Shown here in pieces: positions 7,043 through 14,366 of a DNA stretch of 20,547 nt. The stretch is from Oscillospiraceae bacterium (GTDB lineage Bacteria; Bacillota; Clostridia; Oscillospirales; Acutalibacteraceae): contig JAHZCM010000021.1 in the NCBI GenBank assembly GCA_019422905.1, positions 1 to 20,547 of the forward strand. Reading direction: 5' to 3'. The first letter of the stretch is position 1, and the number at the start of each line of letters is the position of its first letter. The translations under genes were made by a program, and so were the position numbers. The notes under the pieces are model-generated. The model had not been told where the DNA came from, made no database searches, and saw only the letters and a list, made by a program, of their open reading frames with translations.

Positions 7043-7098
7043 TAAAAAGAATCGGACACCAGGCAAAGATTGTGCCTTAAGAAGGGAAGTTTGTCGAT

Positions 7099-8448
7099 GT
7101 GAATACGGATTTAACAACCGGGAGGCCGGCGCGGAGCCTCGTTCTCTTCACCTTGCCGACGCTTCTGAGCGTTGCGTTTCAGCAGCTTTACAATATATCG
7201 GACAGTGTGATCGCCGGAAAGTTTGCGGGCGAGGATGCGCTCGCAGCGGTCGGCGCGTCGTACCCGGTCACGATGATTTTTATGGCGGTTGCTTTTGGCC
7301 TGAATATCGGCATCTCCGTGATCATTTCGCAGTTATTTGGCGCAAAGGACTATCAGAAAATGAAAACCGCCGCGTATACGGGCTTTATTGCGGTGGCGGC
7401 GGTCGGCGTGGTGCTGACGGTGTGCGGCATCGTGCTCTGCGACCCGATCCTGCGGCTTCTGGGCACGCCGGAGAATATCATGCCGGATACGGCGCTGTAT
7501 CTGGCGATTTACATTTGGGGCCTTTTGTTCCTGTTTTTCTATAATATTTCATCGGGTATCTTTACATCCCTCGGGGACAGCAAAACGCCGCTTTATTTTT
7601 TGATCGCTTCCTCTTTGGGAAATATCGTGCTCGACGCTGTTTTTGTCATCGTCTTCCACTGGGGGGTGGCGGGCGTCGCGTGGGCGACGTTCCTCGCGCA
7701 GGGCGTGGCGTCGGTTTGTGCGTTTCTCGCGGTGCTCCGCCGCCTGCGCGCCATGAAAACGCCGAAAAAGCCCGCGCTGTTTTCCGGCGCGATGCTCAAG
7801 CGCATTGCGGTTGTGGCCGTGCCGAGCATCCTGCAGCAGAGCTTTGTCTCGGTTGGCAATCTGTGTATTCAGGGCCTCATCAACAGCTTCGGCTCTTCCG
7901 CTATTGCGGGCTACTCCGCGGCTGTAAAGCTGAATACCTTTACGATTACCTCGCTCACGGCGCTCGGAAACTCCACCTCCAGCTTTGCCGCGCAGAACAT
8001 CGGTGCGCGGAAGGTGGACCGTGTGCGCAGCGGCTTCCGTGCGGGCGCCCTGATGTCGCTTGTGATCGCCGTCGTATTCCTTTCGCTCTATGTCTTTTTC
8101 AGCGATACCATGCTGCGGCTGTTTATGGATGAAAGCTCCGCGGAAGCGCTTGCCGTCGGCAGCGAATTCCTCCGGATCATTTCACCCTTTTACATTGCGG
8201 TGGCGCTCAAGCTCACGGCGGATGCCGTTCTGCGAGGCGCCGGTGCGATGTTCCCCTTTATGATCACGACGTTCCTCGACCTGATTCTGCGCGTTGTGCT
8301 GGCTTTCATCCTGGTCACGCCGTTTGGAATCACCGGCATCTGGCTCTCCTGGCCGATCGGCTGGACGATTTCAAGCGCGCTTTCTCTGATCTTCTACCTG
8401 AGCGGCATATGGGATGCACAGCGAAAAACGGGACGGGCAAAAGCGTAA
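7099..8448 (+). CDS. MATE-family multidrug/metabolite exporter
   Basis: A 449-residue polytopic membrane protein with about twelve transmembrane helices, normal length for the MATE (multi-antimicrobial extrusion) family of H+ or Na+ antiporters. The N-terminal part has the family pattern: TLPTLLSVAFQQLYNISD in helix 1, then AGKFAGEDALAAVGASYPV, and GLNIGISVIISQLFGAKDY before the third helix. The second half repeats it with VPSILQQSFVSVGNLCIQGL and NTFTITSLTALGNSTSSFAAQNIGA, the usual internal duplication. It resembles the NorM/DinF-like branch common in Clostridia, whose substrates cannot be read from sequence. The start is GTG 7099 with a moderate AAGGGA site about 11 nt upstream; the overlapping ATG at 7097 stops at once. 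It is monocistronic and converges on the ABC-F gene. Both neighbours are of types tied to antibiotic tolerance, which may or may not be meaningful. Confidence 0.9.
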   Translation: MNTDLTTGRPARSLVLFTLPTLLSVAFQQLYNISDSVIAGKFAGEDALAAVGASYPVTMIFMAVAFGLNIGISVIISQLFGAKDYQKMKTAAYTGFIAVAAVGVVLTVCGIVLCDPILRLLGTPENIMPDTALYLAIYIWGLLFLFFYNISSGIFTSLGDSKTPLYFLIASSLGNIVLDAVFVIVFHWGVAGVAWATFLAQGVASVCAFLAVLRRLRAMKTPKKPALFSGAMLKRIAVVAVPSILQQSFVSVGNLCIQGLINSFGSSAIAGYSAAVKLNTFTITSLTALGNSTSSFAAQNIGARKVDRVRSGFRAGALMSLVIAVVFLSLYVFFSDTMLRLFMDESSAEALAVGSEFLRIISPFYIAVALKLTADAVLRGAGAMFPFMITTFLDLILRVVLAFILVTPFGITGIWLSWPIGWTISSALSLIFYLSGIWDAQRKTGRAKA

Positions 8449-8487
8449 AAGCATATCGTAGAAACATGATAAAGGATGCAAGTGATA

Positions 8488-8526
8488 AAGCTCCCGGCAG
8501 GGCCTTACAGGGCTGCCGGGAGCTTG
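8488..8526. terminator. Bidirectional terminator between the MATE and ABC-F genes
   Basis: A perfect 13-bp stem, AAGCTCCCGGCAG (8488-8500) with CTGCCGGGAGCTT (8513-8525), closes a 12-nt loop in the 79-nt gap between convergent stop codons. The T-tracts are short on both sides (TTGCTTATT on plus, TTTAT on minus). It abuts the ABC-F stop codon. Confidence 0.75.
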
Positions 8527-8527
8527 C

Positions 8528-10150
8528 TTATTGCGTATGCTTTTCTTTCCAGATGAGATAGTCGCCGTATTGCCCGTCGAAGCGCTCGATGCGGCGGTCG
8601 TGCAGCAGGGCGAGCCTTGTCGCGATTTTCCCGATGAAAAAGCGGTCGTGGGAAACAAACAGCAGTGTGCCGGGGAATTCCAGCAGCGCTTCCTCAAGCA
8701 TTTCGCGCGTCTCGATGTCGATGTGGTTCGTCGGCTCGTCCAGAATCAGAAAATTCACTTGATTCTGCAGCAGAATGGCGAGCTTCAAAAAGACCTTCTC
8801 ACCGCCGGAAAGTGCGGATACGCGCTTGAAAACTGATGTGCCGCAGAAGAAGTAGCGGGCGAGGATGGCCCGCGCCTCACCCTCTGTGCTGACGCAGTCC
8901 CGGCGGAAAGCCTCCAGAACGGTGTCGCTTTCTGTCGGAAAGCGGATTTCCTGCGGGATGTAGCCGAGCTGTACGCCGGGGTTAAAGACAACGTTTCCCT
9001 CTGCGCCGGCAAGCTCGCCGAGCACAGCCCGCAGCAGGGAGGTTTTTCCCGTGCCGTTTCCGCCCATCAGGCAGACGCGGTCCTTTTCCTCCACGAGCAG
9101 CTGCGCGTGCTCCAGCAGGCGGGTCTCGCCGAAGGAAAGCGAAAAATCGGTGATTTTCAGCACCTCGCGTCCGGTGCGCGCGCCGGAGAAGGCGATTGGA
9201 AGCCGCGGCTTTTCAAGCTGCGGGCGTTCGAGCTTTTCCATCTTTTCGAGCCGCAGCTCCAGCGTTTTGGCTTTCTGGAAGAATTTCGGGTTGTCCGCCT
9301 GCGCGCCCCATTCGCGGAAGCGCTTGATCGCCGCGCGCATCGCCTCCATCTTTTTCTGCTGGTTTTTGTATTGCTCGAATTCCAAAAGCATCAGCCGCTC
9401 CTGCTCGCGCATCGCGAAGGAATAGTTGCCGGCAAAGCTCGTGCAGCGGCTGCCCTCCAGCACGATCGTGCGGGTTGCCACGCGGTCAAGAAACCAGCGG
9501 TCATGCGAGACGATCAGCACGGCGCCCCGGTATTTGGAAAGAAAGACTTCGAACCATTCCAGTGTTTCCATATCCAGATGGTTTGTCGGCTCGTCCAAAA
9601 GGAGAATATCCGGCTCGCGCAGCACGGCTGCCGCCAGATTCACGACGGTTTTCTGCCCGCCGCTGAGCACGTTGTATGCCCGGTCGAGCAGGCCGGTCAG
9701 CCGGAAGCCCTGCACGATTTTCTGAAAGCGCGCTTCCATCTCATAACCGCCGAGCGCCGCGTAGCGGTTCTGTGCGTCGTCGTAGCGGGCGGTCAGCGCC
9801 TCCCAGTTTTCGGGGTCTGCGGCCATTTTGTTCTCCAGCGTGCGCAGAAGCGATTCCGCTTCGAGAACATCCGCAAAGGCCTCCAGCAGCACGCAGCGCA
9901 CGTCGCAATCAGCCGCCCGCAGGCGGGGAATCTGCTCGAGCATGGCGACGCTTGCGCCCCGGCGGATGCTGACCTCGCCGGCGTCCGGCGTCTCCATGCC
10001 GGCGACGAGCTTTAAAATTGTGGATTTTCCGGTTCCGTTGCGCCCGACCAGAGCGGCGCGCTCACCGGTCATAACCTCAAGGCTCAGCCCGTTGAGCACG
10101 GCCTTGAAGCCAAAGTTTTTTCTGATTTGATTTAAACTGAATTCTGTCAT
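8528..10150 (-). CDS. ABC-F family ATPase (ribosome-associated, possible ribosomal protection protein)
   Basis: A 540-residue soluble protein with two ATP-binding cassettes and no membrane segment, the ABC-F layout; such proteins bind the ribosomal E site and either tune translation or dislodge antibiotics. Cassette 1: Walker A GRNGTGKS (36-43), signature LSGGQ (162-166), Walker B with catalytic E187 in DEPTNHLD. Cassette 2: GGNGTGKT (363-370), LSGGEK (447-452), E472 in DEPTNHID. Between them lies the charged P-site tRNA-interacting linker (about 240-300) with FREWGAQADNPKFFQKAKTL, a form common in Bacillota ABC-F proteins related to resistance factors. Start ATG 10150 follows AGGAG by 9 nt. 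No membrane transporter partner is encoded. The long structured leader supports regulated, perhaps drug-induced, expression. Whether it confers resistance cannot be decided from sequence. Confidence 0.9.
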   Translation of the reverse strand: MTEFSLNQIRKNFGFKAVLNGLSLEVMTGERAALVGRNGTGKSTILKLVAGMETPDAGEVSIRRGASVAMLEQIPRLRAADCDVRCVLLEAFADVLEAESLLRTLENKMAADPENWEALTARYDDAQNRYAALGGYEMEARFQKIVQGFRLTGLLDRAYNVLSGGQKTVVNLAAAVLREPDILLLDEPTNHLDMETLEWFEVFLSKYRGAVLIVSHDRWFLDRVATRTIVLEGSRCTSFAGNYSFAMREQERLMLLEFEQYKNQQKKMEAMRAAIKRFREWGAQADNPKFFQKAKTLELRLEKMEKLERPQLEKPRLPIAFSGARTGREVLKITDFSLSFGETRLLEHAQLLVEEKDRVCLMGGNGTGKTSLLRAVLGELAGAEGNVVFNPGVQLGYIPQEIRFPTESDTVLEAFRRDCVSTEGEARAILARYFFCGTSVFKRVSALSGGEKVFLKLAILLQNQVNFLILDEPTNHIDIETREMLEEALLEFPGTLLFVSHDRFFIGKIATRLALLHDRRIERFDGQYGDYLIWKEKHTQ

Positions 10151-10392
10151 TATACGAGGCTCCTGTCCTTTTGAATTTTAAGGGTTCAAAAGGCAAGCCC
10201 GCATCACGCAGAATGAAAAGGCGATCCGAAAATCGCTCCGTACAAATGGAAAGCCTGCTTATCCTGCGTCCATCGGGCTTGCACGGAGCACATCGAAGCG
10301 GATTCTAAAGCAGAACGCGCGGTATCCGGTCAGAATCATTCCCACCACCATCCTTTCGGGGCCGGCGCGCAGTGCGCCAGCGGCTTTGTGCT
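10151..10392 (-). promoter_or_regulatory. Structured leader of the ABC-F gene: candidate attenuator
   Basis: About 240 nt of leader on the minus strand contain several pairings. (a) GCTCCGT (10283-10289) can pair with ACGGAGC (10235-10241). (b) A hairpin 10220-10238 (stem GCGAT/ATCGC extended past a bulge) is followed by TTTTC, so it is terminator-like, and it shares bases with (a). (c) A long-range 9-bp plus 6-bp pairing joins 10264-10282 (GCAAGCCCG..ACGCAG) to 10193-10211. (d) A 9-bp hairpin CCTTTTGAA/TTCAAAAGG (10167-10175 with 10185-10193) ends 3 nt upstream of the AGGAG-containing ribosome site and shares a base with (c). Mutually exclusive helices plus an upstream ORF are the hallmarks of ribosome-mediated attenuation, known for erm, msrD and other ABC-F genes. 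The helices are visible; the mechanism is inferred. Confidence 0.6.
10259..10339 (-). CDS. Candidate leader peptide (26 aa) upstream of the ABC-F gene
   Basis: A 26-codon frame starts at ATG 10339-10337 and stops at TAA 10261-10259. Residues 11-15 read F-R-I-R-F. The R12-I13-R14 motif matches the Arg-X-Arg (+X+) pattern at which macrolide-bound ribosomes stall, as in the ErmD leader with its R-L-R-F. Codons 18-25 overlap the arms of the leader's long-range pairings, as expected of a stalling uORF. The ribosome site is weak: AAAGGA ends 11 nt before the ATG and GGTGGGA lies closer; an in-frame ATG four codons earlier (10351) is also possible. A different frame of 28 residues also begins within it. 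Short length makes chance a real alternative. Confidence 0.4.
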   Translation of the reverse strand: MILTGYRAFCFRIRFDVLRASPMDAG

Positions 10393-10398
10393 GCTTTC

Positions 10399-10427
10399 AG
10401 TATAACGCGCGTTTCAGGAAAACACAA
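10399..10427 (-). promoter_or_regulatory. Candidate promoter of the ABC-F transcript
   Basis: On the minus strand TTGTGT (complement of 10422-10427), 17-nt spacer, TATACT (complement of 10399-10404). The -10 is good and the -35 weak. It would start transcription near 10392, just upstream of the candidate leader peptide. It lies back to back with the hprK promoter. Confidence 0.5.
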
Positions 10428-10481
10428 TAGAAACGAAGCCTGTTTTTTGCGGCGGGGCGGACGGCGATGCGCCCCTTTAGG

Positions 10482-10510
10482 TTGATTTTTATTTCCCGAT
10501 CCGCTATAAT
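10482..10510 (+). promoter_or_regulatory. Promoter of the hprK cluster
   Basis: TTGATT (10482-10487), 17-nt spacer and consensus TATAAT (10505-10510). It would give a 5' leader of about 187 nt before hprK. It is the only clear promoter found ahead of the hprK-dnaE run. Confidence 0.72.
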
Positions 10511-10556
10511 AGAAACAAAGACAGTGCCGCGGGCAGCGGCCTGTATCCCAAATGCG

Positions 10557-10654
10557 GTTCGCCGGCAGATTTTTCGCCAGCCACGTGCGCCGGCGAACGG
10601 TTTGCGCGGGGATTTCTGCGTTTCCTGAAAAAACGAACGGGGCGGCATGCCGCC
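10557..10654 (+). other. Structured hprK 5' leader
   Basis: Two helices stand out in the untranslated leader: a perfect 10-bp stem GTTCGCCGGC (10557-10566) with GCCGGCGAAC (10589-10598) over a 22-nt loop, and a 14-bp palindrome GGCGGCATGCCGCC (10641-10654). Neither has a T-tract and no riboswitch class is recognised. Whether they regulate hprK is unknown. Confidence 0.4.
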
Positions 10655-10703
10655 GTATGGGAGAAAAAAGCCCGATGCCCTCTTGAAAGGATGGTAAATT
10701 GCT

Positions 10704-11669
10704 ATGCCGGAAATTTATACCCTGCAGCTTTCCAAAATCATTCATGAATTGCAGCTTGAAACGACCTATCTGCCGAAAAGTGCAGACGACATTTTGATCC
10801 AGTCCCGCGACGTTGTGCGTCCAGGTCTGGAATTGAGCGGTTATCACGAGTATTTCGATTCCAAGCGCATCGCGGTTCTGGGCCGCGCGGAAATGGCCAT
10901 GCTGCAGAGCTGGCGTGCCGATAAACGCAGCATCGCGCTGGAAAGCTATTTTTCCATTCAGCCGCCCGCGATCATCTTTGCACGCGGCATCGAGCCGAGC
11001 CAGGAAATGCGTTCGCTGGCGAGCCGCTATGCGGTGCCGCTGCTGCGCACCACGGAATCGACCTCGAACGTGGTCGCCTCGCTGGTTGCCTATCTGAATG
11101 TGGAGCTGGCCCCCCGCATCACGCGCCACGGCGTGCTCGTGGAGGTTTACGGCGAAGGCATTTTACTCGTCGGCGACAGCGGCGTCGGCAAAAGCGAGAC
11201 TGCGATCGAGCTGATTAAGCGCGGGCACCGGCTGATTGCGGACGACGCGGTTGAGATCCGGCGCGTGTCCAGCAAGTCGCTCGTCGGCCAGTCTCCGGAG
11301 AATATCCGCCACTTTATCGAGCTGCGCGGCATCGGCATCATCAACGCCCGCCGCATTTTCGGTATGGGCGCGGTCAAGCTCTCGGAGAAGATCGACATGT
11401 GCATCAACCTTGAAATCTGGGACGCCACAAAGGTGTACGACCGCATGGGTATCGACAGCGAATACACCGAGATCCTCGGCATCAAGGTGCCGGTCATGAC
11501 GATTCCGGTAAAGCCCGGACGAAACCTGGCGGTCATCATCGAGGTTGCCGCGATGAACAACCGCCAGAAGAAGATGGGCTACAACGCGGCGCACGAGCTG
11601 CTTTCGGCGCTCGGTATGGACGCGTCCATGATGCCGCACGAGGAAATCAAGCGCGAGCTGGATATTTAA
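10704..11669 (+). CDS. hprK: HPr kinase/phosphorylase
   Basis: Bifunctional enzyme that phosphorylates HPr of the sugar phosphotransferase system on Ser46 when glycolytic intermediates are high and removes the phosphate when they are low, controlling carbon catabolite repression. The 321-residue length is typical. The N-terminal half (1-125) is the family's HprK_N domain. The C-terminal half has Walker A GDSGVGKS (157-164), the GHRLIADDAVE strand carrying the catalytic Asp-Asp (about 178-182), and the HprK signature ELRGIGIINARRIFG starting at E206. The ending matches hexameric Bacillota enzymes (KKMGYNAAHELL). ATG 10704 follows GAAAGGATGG at 10685-10694. It is first in the housekeeping cluster and the PHP-phosphatase gene follows 35 nt later. 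Confidence 0.96.
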   Translation: MPEIYTLQLSKIIHELQLETTYLPKSADDILIQSRDVVRPGLELSGYHEYFDSKRIAVLGRAEMAMLQSWRADKRSIALESYFSIQPPAIIFARGIEPSQEMRSLASRYAVPLLRTTESTSNVVASLVAYLNVELAPRITRHGVLVEVYGEGILLVGDSGVGKSETAIELIKRGHRLIADDAVEIRRVSSKSLVGQSPENIRHFIELRGIGIINARRIFGMGAVKLSEKIDMCINLEIWDATKVYDRMGIDSEYTEILGIKVPVMTIPVKPGRNLAVIIEVAAMNNRQKKMGYNAAHELLSALGMDASMMPHEEIKRELDI

Positions 11670-11704
11670 GACACAGAACAAATTCTCGACTAAGGATGAA
11701 AATT

Positions 11705-12481
11705 ATGTACAATATCATTGCAGATCTGCATACACATACGATAGCCTCCACCCATGCGTACAGCACGATTCAGGAAATGGCGGATTCCGCGCGGGAGAAG
11801 GGACTTTGCGCGCTGGCGATTACCGACCATGCGCGGACGATGCCCGGCGCGCCCGGCCCGTGGTTTTTCACCTCGCTGCGGGAGCTTCCGCTTTTGTACC
11901 GCGGCGTGCTGCTGATCGCCGGCATGGAGGCGAATGTGCTTGACCTCAAGGGGACGCTGGATATCAATAACGACGAGCGGAACAAGCTGGACTGGGTTGT
12001 GGCGTCGATTCACAACCTCGGTCTCGAGGGGCTGAAAAACCCGACCGTGGAGAAGTGCACAGAGCTTTGGATGAACATTGCGCACGATCCGAACGTCCAT
12101 GTGATCGGCCACAGCGGCAGTCCGGAGTTTAAGTACGATTATGAGACGGTGATTCCCGAATTTGGGCGCTGCCACAAGCTCGTGGAAATCAACTCCCATT
12201 CGTTTGAGGTGCGCCCGCCTTATGTGCCGAACTGCCGGGAGATCGCGCTTTGCTGCAAAAAGCATGGTGTGCCGATCATCGTAAGCTCCGACGCGCATTT
12301 TGAAACGAGCGTGAAGGACCATGCCGCGGCGCTTCGGATGCTCGCGGAGATCGATTTCCCCGAGGAGCTGATCGTGAATGCCGATCAGGCGCGGCTGATC
12401 GCGCATCTGCGGCAGCATACGAATATTCTGCGCAACCGGAAAAATGCGGATGAGATTTTAAGGAGTATGGAAAATGCCTGA
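11705..12481 (+). CDS. PHP-domain phosphatase (YcdX-like)
   Basis: A 258-residue single-domain PHP (polymerase and histidinol phosphatase) protein, expected to be a trinuclear-metal phosphatase or phosphoesterase with a distorted TIM barrel. Metal ligands are present: D7-L-H9-T-H11 at the N-terminus, ITDHA (near 41-44), a GMEAN segment giving the bridging glutamate, VASIHN, VIGHSGSP, and the C-terminal SSDAH. The layout follows E. coli YcdX and its Clostridia relatives; the physiological substrate is not known. I chose ATG 11705 because AAGGA (11692-11696) lies 8 nt upstream; the ATG at 11696 overlaps that site. Its last 8 bases overlap the start of murB, suggesting translational coupling. 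Relatives commonly lie beside hprK and murB in Clostridia, but the reason is not known to me. Confidence 0.88.
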   Translation: MYNIIADLHTHTIASTHAYSTIQEMADSAREKGLCALAITDHARTMPGAPGPWFFTSLRELPLLYRGVLLIAGMEANVLDLKGTLDINNDERNKLDWVVASIHNLGLEGLKNPTVEKCTELWMNIAHDPNVHVIGHSGSPEFKYDYETVIPEFGRCHKLVEINSHSFEVRPPYVPNCREIALCCKKHGVPIIVSSDAHFETSVKDHAAALRMLAEIDFPEELIVNADQARLIAHLRQHTNILRNRKNADEILRSMENA

Positions 12482-13385
12482 TTATGCCGTTTTGGACGCT
12501 GCCCTTGCCGCAGCGGGAATCCCCTGTCAAAAAGAGGAGAAAATGAGCGCGCATACGAGCTTTAAGATCGGCGGACCGGCCGACCGTTTCATCCGCGTGC
12601 CGGATACGGCTGCGCTGCAGGCGGCGCTCCATGCGCTGCAGGAATCGGAGCCGCCGTATTTTGTGCTGGGCAACGGCACCAATCTTCTGGTGCCGGACGA
12701 CGGCCTGCGCGGCGCGGTGCTGCTGCTGGAGGGGGAGTTTAAGCAGGTTCAGCTTCTGGAGGGCGGCGGGCTGCTCTGCGGCGCCGGCGCGTCCCTGATG
12801 TCCGTCTGCGCCTTTGCGCGGAGCAATGCGCTTTCCGGCCTCGAATTTGCATGGGGGATTCCGGGGGCTTTGGGCGGCGCGCTGTATATGAACGCGGGCG
12901 CCTATGGCGGTGAGATGAAGCAGGTCGTGCAGAAGGTCGATTATCTCGACGAGGCCGGCGTGCCCGGCTCGCTTTCGGGCGAAGCGCTCCGCTTCGGCTA
13001 TCGGACGAGTGCGTTCACCAATACCAAAAAGGTGATTACAAAGGCTGATCTACGGCTCACGGGCGGCGTGGAGGCGGAAATCTCCGCCAAAATGGAGGAC
13101 CTGATGCAGCGCCGGAAATCGAAGCAGCCGGTGGAGCTGCCCAGTGCCGGCAGTGTGTTCAAACGCCCGGAGGGCCATTTTGCGGGCGCGCTGATTGAGC
13201 AGTGCGGCCTGAAGGGCTGTACGGTCGGCGGCGCGTGTGTCAGCGAAAAGCATGCGGGCTTTATTGTGAATAACGGCGGCGCGACCTGCGCGGACGTCGA
13301 GCGCCTGATTGAGAATATTCAGACGACGGTTTTGAGGGAGACGGGCGTCCTTCTGGAGCCGGAGGTCCGGCGCGTCCGCCTGTAA
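12474..13385 (+). CDS. murB: UDP-N-acetylenolpyruvoylglucosamine reductase
   Basis: Flavoenzyme that reduces UDP-GlcNAc-enolpyruvate to UDP-N-acetylmuramate with NADPH, the second committed step of peptidoglycan precursor synthesis in the cytoplasm. The 303-residue length is that of type II MurB, which lacks the extra loop of the E. coli enzyme. FAD-binding features: HTSFKIGGPAD (about 28-37), LGNGTNLL, and GLEFAWGIPGALGGALYMNAGAYGGEM split over two adjacent stretches. The catalytic serine is S227 in PSAGSVFKRP and the conserved catalytic glutamate is E297 in LEPEV. ATG 12474 follows AAGGAG by about 9 nt and overlaps the PHP gene in ATGCCTGA. A hairpin covers its stop codon. Confidence 0.95.
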   Translation: MPDYAVLDAALAAAGIPCQKEEKMSAHTSFKIGGPADRFIRVPDTAALQAALHALQESEPPYFVLGNGTNLLVPDDGLRGAVLLLEGEFKQVQLLEGGGLLCGAGASLMSVCAFARSNALSGLEFAWGIPGALGGALYMNAGAYGGEMKQVVQKVDYLDEAGVPGSLSGEALRFGYRTSAFTNTKKVITKADLRLTGGVEAEISAKMEDLMQRRKSKQPVELPSAGSVFKRPEGHFAGALIEQCGLKGCTVGGACVSEKHAGFIVNNGGATCADVERLIENIQTTVLRETGVLLEPEVRRVRL

Positions 13386-13398
13386 AAGCGCAGGCGGA
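13375..13398 (+). other. Hairpin over the murB stop codon
   Basis: A perfect 8-bp stem TCCGCCTG (13375-13382) with CAGGCGGA (13391-13398) encloses the TAA. It is followed by TTGGAAT, not a T-tract, so it is unlikely to terminate well. It may only protect or process the transcript before rapZ. Confidence 0.4.
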
Positions 13399-13487
13399 TT
13401 GGAATAAAACAGGCTTTGGCTTACACGCTGCGCCGGGCGGCGCAGGCAGCGAGTGTGAGAAAAACGGAAGGGAAAGTGAAAATCAGC

Positions 13488-14348
13488 ATGGAATTTGTAA
13501 TGGTAACGGGGCGTTCCGGCGCGGGCAAGACCCGCGCGATGCATGCGATGGAGGATATCGGCTTTTACTGCGTCGATAATCTGCCGCCCGCTCTGATCCC
13601 GGTTTTTTACGACCTGTGCGATAAATCCGAAGGCATCCAGCGGCGGCTTGCCGTTGTTACGGACACGCGCGGCGGCGAGCTGTTCAAATCGTTTTTCAGC
13701 GCGCTCGAAACGCTGAAGGCGCAGGACAAGCCGTATAAGATTCTGTTTCTGGATGCGGCAGACGCCGTTCTTGTCAACCGCTTTCAGGAGACGCGCCGCA
13801 AGCACCCGCTCGCCGAGGCTATGCAGGGCTCTCTGGCGCAGGCAGTGCGGCTGGAGCGGGAAATGCTGCGCCCGGTCAAGGAGATTTCGGATTACGTCAT
13901 CGATACCTCCAATATCCCGGTTGCGCGGCTGAAATCCCGCATTTCGGATTTGTTCCTTCAAAATGACAGCGACGCCATCTCGGTGCACTGCATCAGCTTC
14001 GGCTTCAAGTACGGCCTGCCTCTGGAGGCGGACCTCGTCTTTGACGTGCGCTGCCTGCCGAATCCGTTCTATGTGGAGGAGCTGCGCCACCAGACCGGCT
14101 TGGACGCACCGGTGCGGGACTACGTGATGCAGTGCAAGGAGACGGAGGGCTTCAAGACCCGCTTCACCGATATGATCGACTATATGCTGCCGCTCTACGT
14201 GCAGGAGGGGAAGAGCCAGCTTGTTATCGCGGTCGGCTGCACCGGCGGGCATCACCGCTCGGTCGCGCTGGCGCAGCACATGCACGACCACCTTGCGGAG
14301 AAGGGCGTGCATACGAGTGTGACGCACCGCGATATTGCGAAAAACTGA
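13488..14348 (+). CDS. rapZ: RapZ/YvcJ-family nucleotide-binding regulatory protein
   Basis: P-loop protein of the RapZ (YvcJ) family, which in E. coli binds the sRNA GlmZ and glucosamine-6-phosphate to control GlmS, and in Bacillus affects competence. Walker A is GRSGAGKT (8-15), followed by the family stretch EDIGFYCVDNLPPALIP. The C-terminal domain has VFDVRCLPNPFYVEELR and the near-invariant VAVGCTGGHHRSVALA-type motif, here IAVGCTGGHHRSVALAQ. At 286 residues it is full length. ATG 13488 gives the usual short N-terminus before FVMVTG; a GTG at 13476, better spaced from GGAAG, would add four residues and cannot be excluded. It is followed after 18 nt by whiA without the usual yvcK between them. 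Confidence 0.93.
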   Translation: MEFVMVTGRSGAGKTRAMHAMEDIGFYCVDNLPPALIPVFYDLCDKSEGIQRRLAVVTDTRGGELFKSFFSALETLKAQDKPYKILFLDAADAVLVNRFQETRRKHPLAEAMQGSLAQAVRLEREMLRPVKEISDYVIDTSNIPVARLKSRISDLFLQNDSDAISVHCISFGFKYGLPLEADLVFDVRCLPNPFYVEELRHQTGLDAPVRDYVMQCKETEGFKTRFTDMIDYMLPLYVQEGKSQLVIAVGCTGGHHRSVALAQHMHDHLAEKGVHTSVTHRDIAKN

Positions 14349-14366
14349 CCGGAAGGAGAAGGCGGC

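Noticed and set aside
10305..11129. 274-codon minus-strand frame over the ABC-F leader and hprK start
   Set aside because: It is antisense to hprK, which has its Walker A and signature motifs in place, and it lacks a ribosome site.
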